Shown: positions 4,711-11,955, counted from the first letter of the stretch. The stretch is DNA of 16,637 nucleotides from Thermoplasmata archaeon (GCA_021823085.1 JAKAPG010000016.1:1-16637), one strand, 5' to 3'. Numbers and translations are program-made. The notes: generated by a model from the sequence alone, not told the origin.

Positions 4711-6927
4711 ATGGTCGTCGGTAGGTCGCCGCATCTCGACGCGATCTTCCAACCGCGATCGATTGCGGTCATGGGTGCGTCGAACCGGGAAGGGACGGTC
4801 GGGCACAGCCTCTTCCAGAATCTGCTCACCTCCCGCTACCGCGGGGTCGTCTATCCGGTCAATCCCTCGTGGAAGAGCGTCTCGGGCGTGCGATGCTATG
4901 CGCGGACCGAGGATCTGCCCGAGGCCCCCGACCTCGGGGTGGTGATCGTTCCGGCGGTGGCCGTCAACGCCGTCGTTGACGACCTCGGGCGCAAGGGCGC
5001 GAAGGGCGTCGTCATCATCTCGGCCGGGTTTCGCGAGGTCGGCGCTGCCGGAGCGGCGCTCGAGGACCGGGTCCTCGCGACCGCCCGACGCTACTCGATG
5101 TCGGTCGTAGGGCCGAACTGCTTCGGGGTCATCAACACCGACCCGGCGATCGGACTCAACGCGACGTTCTCGGCGGATCTCCCTCCGCGCGGCGGCATCG
5201 CGTTCATCAGCCAGAGCGGCGCGTTGTGCGCGGGGATCCTGCGCTACGGGATCGAAGAGGGGATCGGGTTCTCCCGGTTCGTCTCGATGGGCAATCGCGC
5301 CGGGGTCAACGAAAATGACCTGATGGCCTCTCTCGCCGAAGACCCGGCGACGCGGGTCATCCTGCTCTACGTGGAGAGCCTCGCGAACGGTCGCCGCTTC
5401 TTGGAGGCGGCCAGCGAAGTGACGAAGAAGAAGCCCGTGCTCGTGATCAAGAGCGGGAGGTCGTTGGCCGGGGAACGGGCCGCGCTCAGCCACACAGGCT
5501 CCCTCGCCCAATCCTCTCGCGATCGCCTCTTCGATGCGGTGTTCGAGCAATCCGGCGTTCTCCGCGCGGAGTCGATCGGCGGCCTGTTTCGGATGGCGAA
5601 GGTGCTCGCCTCGGGTGCCACGATGCACGGAACCCGCCTCGCGATCATGACCAACTCGGGAGGGCCCGGGATTCTTGCGGCTGATGCGTCGGCTCGGATG
5701 TCGATCGACCTTCCGATGCCGTCCGAGGGCTTCGCCGCCCGGCTCCGTCGGATCCTTCCGGCCATGGCCAGCGTCGCGAACCCCATCGACATGGTCGCCG
5801 ACGTGGATCTGACGAGTTATACCCGGACCTTGCGGTGGCTCCAGAAGTCCCCCGAGTACGACGCGACCCTGCTCATCACCACCCCGGTCGGCACGATGAG
5901 CTCGGACCAGCTCGTCCGGGCCATCCTCGACGGCCGCATGGGTTCGAAGAAGCCCGTGGTCGCCTGCCTGTTCGGTCTCACCGATGTCTCGAGCGCGGTC
6001 GGGCAGCTGGAGCAAGCCGGCATCCCGACGTTCACGTTCCCGGAGGAGGCGGTCGAGGGGCTATCGGCCTTGGTTCGGTATCGTCGATGGCGAGAGCGCC
6101 CCCGCACCCGCGTTCGCCGGTTTCCGGTCGACCGAAGACGAGCGTCCGCAACGATCCGTAGGGCACGGACCGAGGGGCGCACCGTTCTGCCCGAATATCT
6201 CGCACGGGACCTGCTGGAGGCCTACGGGATCCGTTTTCCCCCCCACGGTCGCGCGCACACCGTCCGAGAGGCGACGGCTCTCGGGGATCGGATCGGGTAT
6301 CCCGTCGTCCTCAAGGTCGCGAGCCCCGACATCTCGCACAAGACCGACGTAGGAGGCGTACGCTTGGGCATCGCGAGCTCCGACGAGCTCCGTACGGCGT
6401 GGACGGACATGCGGAGCGCGCTGAAGAAGCACGTGCCGAAGGCGAGGATCGAAGGGTTCGAGATCGAATCCGAGGTGCCGAGCGGACCCGAGGTCCTGAT
6501 CGGACTGCAGCGGGATCCGGCCTTCGGGCCGATCCTCGCGTTCGCGCTGGGCGGGATCTACGTCGAGGCGATGAAGGACGTCACTTTCCGATTTGCCCCA
6601 CTCGTCTCGCTCTCCGCCGAGACCATGGTGAAGAGCCTGCGCGGGTTCCCGGTGCTCCAGGGGATGCGTGGGGCCGCGGCCGGTGACCTTGCGGCGGTCT
6701 ACGAGGCGATCGAGCGCATCAGCCAGCTCGCCGTCGAGCGTCCCGAGGTCGCCGAACTCGACCTGAACCCGCTGATCGTGCGGCCCGTCGGCTCGGGCGT
6801 GGTCGCGGTCGACGCGCGGGTCGTTCTAGCACCGACTTCCACAGGGGCACCTCGTCCTTCACCCGGTCGATCAGCTCCCGCACCGTCTCGAACGCCGCGC
6901 GTCGGTGGGGCGCCGCGGCGCCGATGA
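4711..6927 (+). CDS. ADP-forming acyl-CoA (acetate-CoA) synthetase, fused alpha-beta
   Basis: This enzyme converts acyl-CoA + ADP + phosphate to free acid + CoA + ATP, the main substrate-level phosphorylation step of many fermenting archaea. Domain order in the 738-aa chain: CoA-binding Rossmann domain (about 8-135, with IAVMGASNREGTVGHS), succinyl-CoA ligase-like domain (about 160-300), a linking region with NSGGPG (315-320), and an ATP-grasp domain (about 495-705). Both phosphohistidine candidates are present: H261 in ALSHTGSLA and H543 in SPDISHKTDVGG, plus the SQSG motif (167-170). It is therefore likely active; acyl specificity is not readable. The conserved core ends near VVAVDARVVL (697-706). 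The last 30 or so residues are Pro/Arg/Ala-rich and antisense to moaE. It is divergent from mrp. Confidence 0.94.
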   Translation: MVVGRSPHLDAIFQPRSIAVMGASNREGTVGHSLFQNLLTSRYRGVVYPVNPSWKSVSGVRCYARTEDLPEAPDLGVVIVPAVAVNAVVDDLGRKGAKGVVIISAGFREVGAAGAALEDRVLATARRYSMSVVGPNCFGVINTDPAIGLNATFSADLPPRGGIAFISQSGALCAGILRYGIEEGIGFSRFVSMGNRAGVNENDLMASLAEDPATRVILLYVESLANGRRFLEAASEVTKKKPVLVIKSGRSLAGERAALSHTGSLAQSSRDRLFDAVFEQSGVLRAESIGGLFRMAKVLASGATMHGTRLAIMTNSGGPGILAADASARMSIDLPMPSEGFAARLRRILPAMASVANPIDMVADVDLTSYTRTLRWLQKSPEYDATLLITTPVGTMSSDQLVRAILDGRMGSKKPVVACLFGLTDVSSAVGQLEQAGIPTFTFPEEAVEGLSALVRYRRWRERPRTRVRRFPVDRRRASATIRRARTEGRTVLPEYLARDLLEAYGIRFPPHGRAHTVREATALGDRIGYPVVLKVASPDISHKTDVGGVRLGIASSDELRTAWTDMRSALKKHVPKARIEGFEIESEVPSGPEVLIGLQRDPAFGPILAFALGGIYVEAMKDVTFRFAPLVSLSAETMVKSLRGFPVLQGMRGAAAGDLAAVYEAIERISQLAVERPEVAELDLNPLIVRPVGSGVVAVDARVVLAPTSTGAPRPSPGRSAPAPSRTPRVGGAPRRR

Positions 6928-7204
6928 TCACGGCGGTCTCTCCCACTCGTACGGTGCCGAACCGATGCCAGACGAGCCAGCGCTCGACCCCGTATCGCTC
7001 CGCCACCGAACGGCCGAGCGCCGCGAGCGTGCGTAGCGCCGGCGCGACGTGCGCTTCGTAGCGAAGGGCCTGTACGATCCCACGAGCCGCTCGATCGGGG
7101 CGGACCACGCCCTGGAAGATCACGACGCCGCCCAACCCCGGGCCCGAGAGCTCTCGGAGCGCTGCCGTCACCCGTAGCGGCGTCCTTCGGAGTCGGACCG
7201 ACAC
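6719..7204 (-). CDS. moaE: Molybdopterin synthase catalytic subunit MoaE
   Basis: The large subunit of molybdopterin synthase inserts two sulfurs, delivered by MoaD thiocarboxylate, into precursor Z (cPMP) to make molybdopterin. Conserved features: GGVVIFQGVVR (25-35), YEAH (49-52), WHRFGTVRVGE (79-89), the APHRRAAFE block (98-106) and the catalytic-lysine region IDRVKDEVPLWK, with K116 and K123 matching the two essential lysines of E. coli MoaE. The start is a GTG at 7204 with an excellent Shine-Dalgarno (7214-7219) that overlaps the end of moaD. The family normally ends right after the second lysine; here the frame runs 38 more Arg/Pro/Ala-rich residues before a stop at 6719, lying antisense to the last 208 bases of the acyl-CoA synthetase gene. 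The core is certain, the tail is odd. Confidence 0.94.
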   Translation of the reverse strand: MSVRLRRTPLRVTAALRELSGPGLGGVVIFQGVVRPDRAARGIVQALRYEAHVAPALRTLAALGRSVAERYGVERWLVWHRFGTVRVGETAVIIGAAAPHRRAAFETVRELIDRVKDEVPLWKSVLERPARRPRPRPSRRAARSAGSGRVRRPRDARRRAG

Positions 7205-7210
7205 GGCTCG

Positions 7211-7468
7211 CTAACCTCCGCTGTACGGTGGGTGGATCGCGAACTCGTCGCCCGGACGGATCTTCCCCTTCAGACCGCGCACGTACTCGGAGTTGACGAG
7301 AAAGCGAGAGTGGGCCGACACCGCCCTCAGTCGAGGGAATCGATCGGTGAGAGCGGCGAGGAGCTCGGAGATCGGAATGCCCTCCTCGGGCACCGGCCAG
7401 TCGATCTCGTTCGTGCCGGCCGCCTCACGGGCGGTGGCGAACAGCAGGACCCGGGCGGTGCGTGCCAC
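7211..7468 (-). CDS. moaD: Molybdopterin synthase sulfur carrier subunit MoaD
   Basis: A ubiquitin-fold sulfur carrier of 85 aa; its C-terminal glycine is adenylated and thiocarboxylated, then donates sulfur in the MoaD-MoaE complex. The sequence begins VLLFATAREAAG, has the mid-chain LLAALTDRFPRL helix (37-48), FLVNSEYVRG (56-65), the DEFAIHPPYSGG ending and the required terminal Gly-Gly. The family more often ends PPVSGG; the Tyr here is a mild variant. It starts with GTG at 7468 and is followed six bases later by moaE, so the two form one operon. Upstream on the minus strand, a ttttgat run about 21-27 bases before the GTG is a weak TATA candidate. No other cofactor genes (moaA, moaB, moeA) lie in the window. 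Confidence 0.93.
   Translation of the reverse strand: MARTARVLLFATAREAAGTNEIDWPVPEEGIPISELLAALTDRFPRLRAVSAHSRFLVNSEYVRGLKGKIRPGDEFAIHPPYSGG
7214..7219 (-). promoter_or_regulatory. Shine-Dalgarno of moaE inside the moaD Gly-Gly codons
   Basis: On the minus strand the last sense codons of moaD are GGA GGT followed by TAG. This hexamer is also a perfect Shine-Dalgarno, nine bases before the moaE GTG at 7204. The same bases thus encode the essential C-terminal diglycine and the ribosome-binding site of the partner subunit. Confidence 0.8.
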
Positions 7469-7520
7469 ACCGAGGCTACCCGTATCGCATCAAAACCTCT
7501 GCGAGCGGGCCACCCTTAGC

Positions 7521-7528
7521 GATAAGTA
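7521..7528 (+). promoter_or_regulatory. TATA-like element upstream of korA
   Basis: The run gataagta is centred about 27 bases before the ATG at 7552, the spacing of a leaderless archaeal transcript, and there is no Shine-Dalgarno there. The match is moderate. It helps choose 7552 over the upstream in-frame GTG at 7462, which overlaps moaD. Confidence 0.5.
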
Positions 7529-7551
7529 CGAAGGCAGGCGTGAATTGCTCG

Positions 7552-9309
7552 ATGTCCGAGATTCTAGTACGCACCGGCGGAGAGGCCGGTGACGGGATCG
7601 CCTCGCTGGGCGAGACGCTCGCGCGCAGCTTCGCCCGGATGGGGCTGCACGTCTTCGGCCTCAATGCCTATCAATCGGTCATCCGAGGCGGTCACGTCTG
7701 GTTCCAGGCCCGGGCCAGCGATGTTCGGCCGTACTCCCAAGGGGACGGGGCCGACGTGCTCTACTGCCTCAACCGGGAGACATTCGACATCCACCGGGTC
7801 GACCTTCGGCCGGGCGCCACGATCGTCCACGATCCGGAGAAATTCACGATCGCTCCGGGGGACATCCCGACGGGAACGAAGCTTCTGCCGGTCCCGACGC
7901 TCGCCATCGCGCGCAAGTACACGAGCCAGGCAATTCTTCAGAACGCCTCCGGGCTGGGGGCGATGGCGTACCTGGCGGGTATCCCCCTCCCGGTCCTTCA
8001 CGGTGCCCTCGCGGATTCCTTTGGGAAGAAGGCGGGCGACGTCGTCCAATGGAACCTTGGTGCCAGCGCCGACGGCTACGAGTTCGCGCGACGTCACTCC
8101 GGTGCGAACGACCACGCCGTCTCCGCGCGTGGCGAGGGGAAGCTCTTGCTCAGCGGCAACCAGGCGATCGCCCTCGGAGCCGCGGCCGCCGGCGTGAAAT
8201 TCCTCGCGCAGTACCCGATGACCCCAGCGTCGGGAATCATGCACTGGATGGCAGCGCACTCCCGCGAGCTGGGCATCGTGGTCAAGCAGGCGGAGGACGA
8301 GCTCGCGGCGATCAACATGGCGGTCGGGGCGAGTTTCGGCGGCGTTCGCGCGATGACCGCGACGAGCGGCGGAGGCTTCTCCCTGATGGTCGAAGCGCTC
8401 GGAATGGCCGGGATGACGGAAACGCCGGTCGTCGTCGTGGAGTCTCAACGCGCAGGACCGTCCACGGGGCTCCCCACGAAGACCGAGCAGGGCGACCTCC
8501 ACCTCATGATCGGGGCGGGCCAGGGCGAGTTCCCGCGAGCGATCCTCGCACCCTCCCATCCGAAGGAGGCGTACCGAGCCGCGATCGACGCGTTTCGCCT
8601 GGCCGAGGAATGGCAGACACCTGTGCTGCTCGCGAGCGACCTCCACCTGAGCGAGAACTTCGCGACCGTCGACGCCGACGAGATTCCGGTCGATGTGCCC
8701 ATCCCACCGATCGCCACGGCGACCGCTCCGGCCACCGGTGATTTCCTTCGCTACGCCTACACCCCCTCGGGGGTCTCTCCGCGCTCGATCCCGGGCCAGC
8801 CGGGCCTCCAGTTCGTGGCGGGATCGGACGAGCACGATGAGAAGGGCCACCTCATCAGCGACGTGAAGGCGGGCGTCCCGATCTGGGTCGCCGAGCGGGC
8901 CAAGATGATGGACAAGAGGATGCGCAAGCTCGAGGGCCTCAGGAAGGCGGCTCCGCCACCGTTCCTGGAGGGGCCCCGAGGCGCGGGCCTCACGTTCGTC
9001 GCATGGGGTTCGACGGTGGGAGCGATCCGCGATGCGATGCCGATCCTCGATGCGCAAGGGATCGCCTCGAACCTCCTCTTCCTGCCGACCGTGTTCCCGC
9101 TCCCCGTCGACTTCGTGAGCTCGGTCCTTGAGAGCGCGCGGACCACGCTCCTGGTCGAGGCGAACTACTCCGGACAGCTGGGCCAGCTCATCCGGCAGGA
9201 GACCGGCATCCCCCTTCCCCACCGCCTGCTCAAGTACGACGGCGAGCCTTTCTATCCCCACGAGATCGTGGCGAAGGCACGGGAGGTGACCGGCCGTGGC
9301 GGACAGTAG
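7552..9309 (+). CDS. korA: 2-oxoacid:ferredoxin oxidoreductase, fused gamma-alpha subunit
   Basis: The larger subunit of a two-subunit oxidoreductase converting a 2-oxoacid + CoA + oxidised ferredoxin to acyl-CoA + CO2 + reduced ferredoxin, or the reverse. The 585-aa chain has an N-terminal gamma domain (about 3-185; GGEAGDGI, GLNAYQSVIRGGHVWFQ), then the alpha pyrimidine-binding domain from about 198, with YPMTPAS (221-227) in place of the usual YPITPSS, KQAEDELAAINMAVGAS (245-261), TSGGGFSLM and the GPSTGLPTKTEQGDL segment (302-315). A transketolase C-terminal-like domain follows from about 475. The PSTGLPTK form is common in 2-oxoglutarate-type and generic 2-oxoacid enzymes; the true substrate is not determined. 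The ATG at 7552 fits family N-termini and the TATA at 7521-7528. The next gene overlaps by 14 bases. Confidence 0.94.
   Translation: MSEILVRTGGEAGDGIASLGETLARSFARMGLHVFGLNAYQSVIRGGHVWFQARASDVRPYSQGDGADVLYCLNRETFDIHRVDLRPGATIVHDPEKFTIAPGDIPTGTKLLPVPTLAIARKYTSQAILQNASGLGAMAYLAGIPLPVLHGALADSFGKKAGDVVQWNLGASADGYEFARRHSGANDHAVSARGEGKLLLSGNQAIALGAAAAGVKFLAQYPMTPASGIMHWMAAHSRELGIVVKQAEDELAAINMAVGASFGGVRAMTATSGGGFSLMVEALGMAGMTETPVVVVESQRAGPSTGLPTKTEQGDLHLMIGAGQGEFPRAILAPSHPKEAYRAAIDAFRLAEEWQTPVLLASDLHLSENFATVDADEIPVDVPIPPIATATAPATGDFLRYAYTPSGVSPRSIPGQPGLQFVAGSDEHDEKGHLISDVKAGVPIWVAERAKMMDKRMRKLEGLRKAAPPPFLEGPRGAGLTFVAWGSTVGAIRDAMPILDAQGIASNLLFLPTVFPLPVDFVSSVLESARTTLLVEANYSGQLGQLIRQETGIPLPHRLLKYDGEPFYPHEIVAKAREVTGRGGQ
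9282..9289 (+). promoter_or_regulatory. Shine-Dalgarno of korB within korA
   Basis: GGAGGTGA, a long match to the archaeal anti-Shine-Dalgarno, lies six bases before the GTG at 9296 and inside the korA coding sequence. It fixes the korB start and indicates coupled translation of the two subunits. Confidence 0.85.
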
Positions 9310-10195
9310 CGCGAGCGCCCCTCGCGAGACGACCGGACCGGCGATCCCGGTCATCGGCAAGTCGGACACGAAACCCACCTGGTGTCCGGGATGCGGGGAC
9401 TTCAGCGTCCTGGCGGCCGTCGAGATGGCGCTCAAGCGCCTGAAGATCCCGAGCCACAACGTGGCCGTCGTCTCGGGGATCGGCTGCTCGTCCAACCTCC
9501 CTCACTTTCTTTCGAGCTACGGCTTCCACGCCATCCACGGACGAGCCCTCCCGGTCGCCGAAGGGATTCGCTGGGCGAACCATGGGCTGACCGTGATCGC
9601 GACCGGGGGCGACGGGGACGGGTTCGGCATCGGCGCAGGCCACTTCGTCCACACCATGCGCCGGAACGTGGACCTCACCTACGTCACCATGGACAACCAG
9701 ATCTACGGTCTCACGACCGGACAGGCGAGCCCCACGTCCATGATGGGCCAGAAGACGAAGTCGACCCCGACCGGGGTCATCGAGCGACCGATCGACCCGA
9801 TCGCGCTCGCCCTCGCGTCGGGGGCGACGTACGTTGCTCGCGGGTTCAGTGGGGACGTCAAGCACCTCGCGGATCTCGTCACGAACGGCATCCAGCACCA
9901 CGGCTTCTCCTTCGTCGACGTCTTCAGCCCGTGCGTCACCTACAACAAGCTGAACACGTTCGACTTCTTCCGCCAGCGCGTCTACAAGCTCGAGAGCGCG
10001 GGGCACGATCCCACCAACATCGGTCTCGCCTTCCAGCGCTCCCTCGAGTGGGGCGACAAGATTCCGATCGGCCTCTTTTACAAGGCCGATCTCCCGACGT
10101 ACGAAGACCTGGAAGAGGTCCTGAGCGCGGGACCCCTCGCGCAACAGAAGGCGGGCCTCGTCGGGCACGAGAACGTGCTGGACGAGTTCCGCTGA
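9296..10195 (+). CDS. korB: 2-oxoacid:ferredoxin oxidoreductase, beta (TPP-binding) subunit
   Basis: The catalytic partner of korA, carrying thiamine diphosphate and one 4Fe-4S cluster. The 299-aa protein has the cluster cysteines C30 and C33 (WCPGCGD), C64 (GIGCSS) and C213 (FSPCVTYN), matching the four ligands of two-subunit archaeal enzymes. The TPP/Mg motif is GGDGDGFGIGAGH (104-116) through DNQIYGLTTGQASPTS (133-148). LEWGDKIPIGLFY near the C-terminus is also typical. The GTG start at 9296 overlaps the korA stop by 14 bases and has a strong Shine-Dalgarno. The N-terminal 20 residues are a Ser/Ala/Pro-rich extension, longer than in many relatives but well supported by the ribosome-binding site. 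No delta-type ferredoxin subunit gene is adjacent, so it presumably uses a separate ferredoxin. Confidence 0.95.
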   Translation: MADSSASAPRETTGPAIPVIGKSDTKPTWCPGCGDFSVLAAVEMALKRLKIPSHNVAVVSGIGCSSNLPHFLSSYGFHAIHGRALPVAEGIRWANHGLTVIATGGDGDGFGIGAGHFVHTMRRNVDLTYVTMDNQIYGLTTGQASPTSMMGQKTKSTPTGVIERPIDPIALALASGATYVARGFSGDVKHLADLVTNGIQHHGFSFVDVFSPCVTYNKLNTFDFFRQRVYKLESAGHDPTNIGLAFQRSLEWGDKIPIGLFYKADLPTYEDLEEVLSAGPLAQQKAGLVGHENVLDEFR

Positions 10196-10224
10196 CGGGA
10201 CTCTCGGCCAGCCCGAGGGACCCG
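10196..10224 (+). terminator. Hairpin directly after the korB stop codon
   Basis: Two 12-base arms (10196-10207 and 10213-10224) pair with ten Watson-Crick pairs, one U-G wobble and one A-A mismatch around a 5-base loop. It starts at the base after the korB TGA. There is no following U tract, so it is not a classic terminator. It could protect the 3' end, attenuate read-through into the flippase gene, or be chance in GC-rich DNA. Confidence 0.4.
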
Positions 10225-10248
10225 CCCGTCGAACGCAAGGCGTATTGA

Positions 10249-10273
10249 CCTCGGCCCGTACCTCGCGCCGAGG
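10249..10273. repeat. Short inverted repeat before the flippase gene
   Basis: A perfect 7-bp inverted repeat (cctcggc at 10249-10255 and gccgagg at 10267-10273) with an 11-base loop, 10 bases upstream of the proposed TTG start. It sits just downstream of the AT-richer gtattga (10242-10248), the best TATA candidate in this gap. It could be an operator or a hairpin in the flippase leader; nothing identifies a binding protein. Confidence 0.3.
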
Positions 10274-10282
10274 CCGGATACG

Positions 10283-11875
10283 TTGGGGGCCACCCGCGAG
10301 CCGTCGCGCAGCGGACTCAACGTCGTCACCCGCGGGACGCTCATCCTCTTCGCCGCGACCCTGGTGCTCATCGGCGCGAACTTCGTCTGGCGCGTCCTCC
10401 TCGTCCGCAGTCTGTCGCCGGAGGACTGGGATGCATTCAGCGACGCGCTCGCGATCGCGAGCGTCGTCGCCACGGTTGGGGGGATCGGCCTGCAGAACAC
10501 GCTCGCCCGGAACCTTCCGTACTCCACCAGCGATTCCGAGCGGCGCGCGCTCGTACGGATCGGGCTTCTCTACGGGGGACTGAGCTGTGGTGCGATCCCG
10601 GTCGCCCTCTACTTCGTCGGGCCGGTGCTCGGTTCGGTCACGGGATCGCCCGCCGTCACGATCGGCGTCCAGGTCCTCGGCCTCGCCTGGGCGTTCCAGT
10701 ACGCTGCGACCCTCGTCACCGCGATCTTCCAGGGGTTCGAGCAGGTCTGGCCGTACGCGATATTCGTCCAGATCCTCGGCCCGGCGCTCTTCGTCGGCCT
10801 GCTCGCCGTCGCCTACGCGGACCGCTCGATCGGGATCAGCTACACCTTCGCCGTTTGGGCCGCCGCGGCCGGGTACGGGATTGCCTTCGGTCTCGCGCTC
10901 GTGTACACTTGGGTCCGCCTCTCCCGGTACCTCACGCCCGGTCCCCGCACGCCCGGCCTCACGGTGCCGACGCTCTTGTTCGCACTCCCTCTCTTTGGGG
11001 TGGCGCTCTTCAGCTTCCTGAACGGCTACGGCGACACGATCGTTCTCGGCACGACCCACTTCTCCGACGTGGGCACGTACGTAGCCTCGCTCACGCTCGT
11101 GCGCCTCCTGCCGATAGGGGTTACCGCGCTCTCGTTCATCATGCTCCCCGTCACCGCGCGTCTCCTTCGCGATGGCGAGCGGGCGGCGGCCGAGACGACG
11201 TTCAGCACGGCGACGAAGTGGACCACGGTCTTCAGCCTCCCCCTCTTCCTGATCTTCGTCTTCCTCCCGGGGCCATCGCTCCTGCTCGTCTACGGGCCCA
11301 ACTACTCTTCGGTTACCCTCCCGTTGATGATCGCCGGGACCGGCGGGTTCCTCTCGACGATCGTCGGCCCGTCCGCGGCCGTCCAGGTGGCGTTCGCGCG
11401 GACCCGACTGCTGCTCGTGAACGCGAGCGTGAGCGTAGCCGCCGACGTGATCCTCGCGATCGTCCTCGTTCCCCCCTTCGGTATGACCGGCGCGGCGATC
11501 GCCTGGGCGGTCGCGGCCGTCGTCTACCCGGCGCTCGCCGTGACGGAGCTCGCTTTCCTCGACCGGATCCACCCGTTCCGCCGGACGTACGTGCTCCCGC
11601 TGGCCGCGACAGCGGTCCCGGCCGCTCTCGTCCTGACCGCGCTCCGGTTCGCGTACGTCCCCGGCTGGTCGCTGGTCCCGCTCGGACTCCTGCTCGCGCT
11701 GTTCTACGTGTTCATGATCGTCGCCACGCGGAGCGTCGACCGGGGGGACTCCATCTTGCTCGGGGTCGTGGAGAGGCTCCTCGGAATGCGACTCGACCTG
11801 GTCCGACGGTTCGGATCCTGGGGGTTCCGGGACGAGAACCGTGCGTCGGCCCCACGCCCTCCTGCGGATCCCTAG
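10283..11875 (+). CDS. Polysaccharide flippase, Wzx/RfbX (COG2244-like) family
   Basis: A 530-aa polytopic membrane protein with about 14 hydrophobic segments, the usual size and layout of lipid-linked oligosaccharide flippases of the MOP superfamily. Recognisable features: an N-terminal amphipathic LNVVTRGTLILFAATLVLIGANFVWR segment (13-38) leading to VLLVRSLSPEDWDAF, GLQNTLARNLPY (70-81), paired helices around residues 90-220, the IVLGTTHFSDVGTYVASLTLVRLLP segment (about 253-277), and GMTGAAIAWAVAAVV (401-415). The C-terminal 40 residues are charged and probably cytoplasmic. The start is uncertain: the frame opens at a TTG (10283) and no ATG or GTG lies before the first membrane helix. No glycosyltransferase or oligosaccharyltransferase genes are in the window, so the transported glycan, perhaps for N-glycosylation or surface polysaccharide, is unknown. 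Confidence 0.85.
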   Translation: MGATREPSRSGLNVVTRGTLILFAATLVLIGANFVWRVLLVRSLSPEDWDAFSDALAIASVVATVGGIGLQNTLARNLPYSTSDSERRALVRIGLLYGGLSCGAIPVALYFVGPVLGSVTGSPAVTIGVQVLGLAWAFQYAATLVTAIFQGFEQVWPYAIFVQILGPALFVGLLAVAYADRSIGISYTFAVWAAAAGYGIAFGLALVYTWVRLSRYLTPGPRTPGLTVPTLLFALPLFGVALFSFLNGYGDTIVLGTTHFSDVGTYVASLTLVRLLPIGVTALSFIMLPVTARLLRDGERAAAETTFSTATKWTTVFSLPLFLIFVFLPGPSLLLVYGPNYSSVTLPLMIAGTGGFLSTIVGPSAAVQVAFARTRLLLVNASVSVAADVILAIVLVPPFGMTGAAIAWAVAAVVYPALAVTELAFLDRIHPFRRTYVLPLAATAVPAALVLTALRFAYVPGWSLVPLGLLLALFYVFMIVATRSVDRGDSILLGVVERLLGMRLDLVRRFGSWGFRDENRASAPRPPADP

Positions 11876-11922
11876 ATCGGCCTTCCTCACCCTCTCCCCC
11901 GCACGCGCGGCGCTACGCGAGC

Positions 11923-11930
11923 CCTTAAAG
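11923..11930 (+). promoter_or_regulatory. TATA box of the 84-aa CxxC protein gene
   Basis: The run ccttaaag is centred about 29 bases before the ATG at 11956, giving a leaderless or near-leaderless message. It partly overlaps the right arm of an 8-bp inverted repeat (11877-11884 with 11928-11935), which could be coincidental. Confidence 0.6.
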
Positions 11931-11955
11931 GCCGAGACCTCGTAATCCACAAACG

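Noticed and set aside
4644..4829. Upstream extension of mrp
   Set aside because: It would cross the TATA box and overlap the divergent synthetase gene; the added residues are not family-like.
3949..6015. 688-codon open frame on the minus strand
   Set aside because: Overlaps mrp in another frame and is antisense to the acyl-CoA synthetase; charged low-complexity product, no motif.
7462..7551. Upstream GTG start for korA
   Set aside because: Adds 30 residues not found in the family and overlaps moaD; the ATG at 7552 matches the conserved N-terminus and the TATA spacing.
7564..9495. 643-codon open frame on the minus strand
   Set aside because: Antisense to korA, with low-complexity charged translation and no domain.
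11877..11935. 8-bp inverted repeat around the promoter of the 84-aa gene
   Set aside because: Perfect arms (11877-11884 and 11928-11935) but 43 bases apart and GC-rich; not convincing as an operator without conservation.
9230..11950. 906-codon open frame on the minus strand
   Set aside because: It is antisense to korA, korB and the flippase, which all have clear family motifs. The product is a low-complexity Arg/Asp/Glu/Gly string, typical of antisense frames in very GC-rich DNA.
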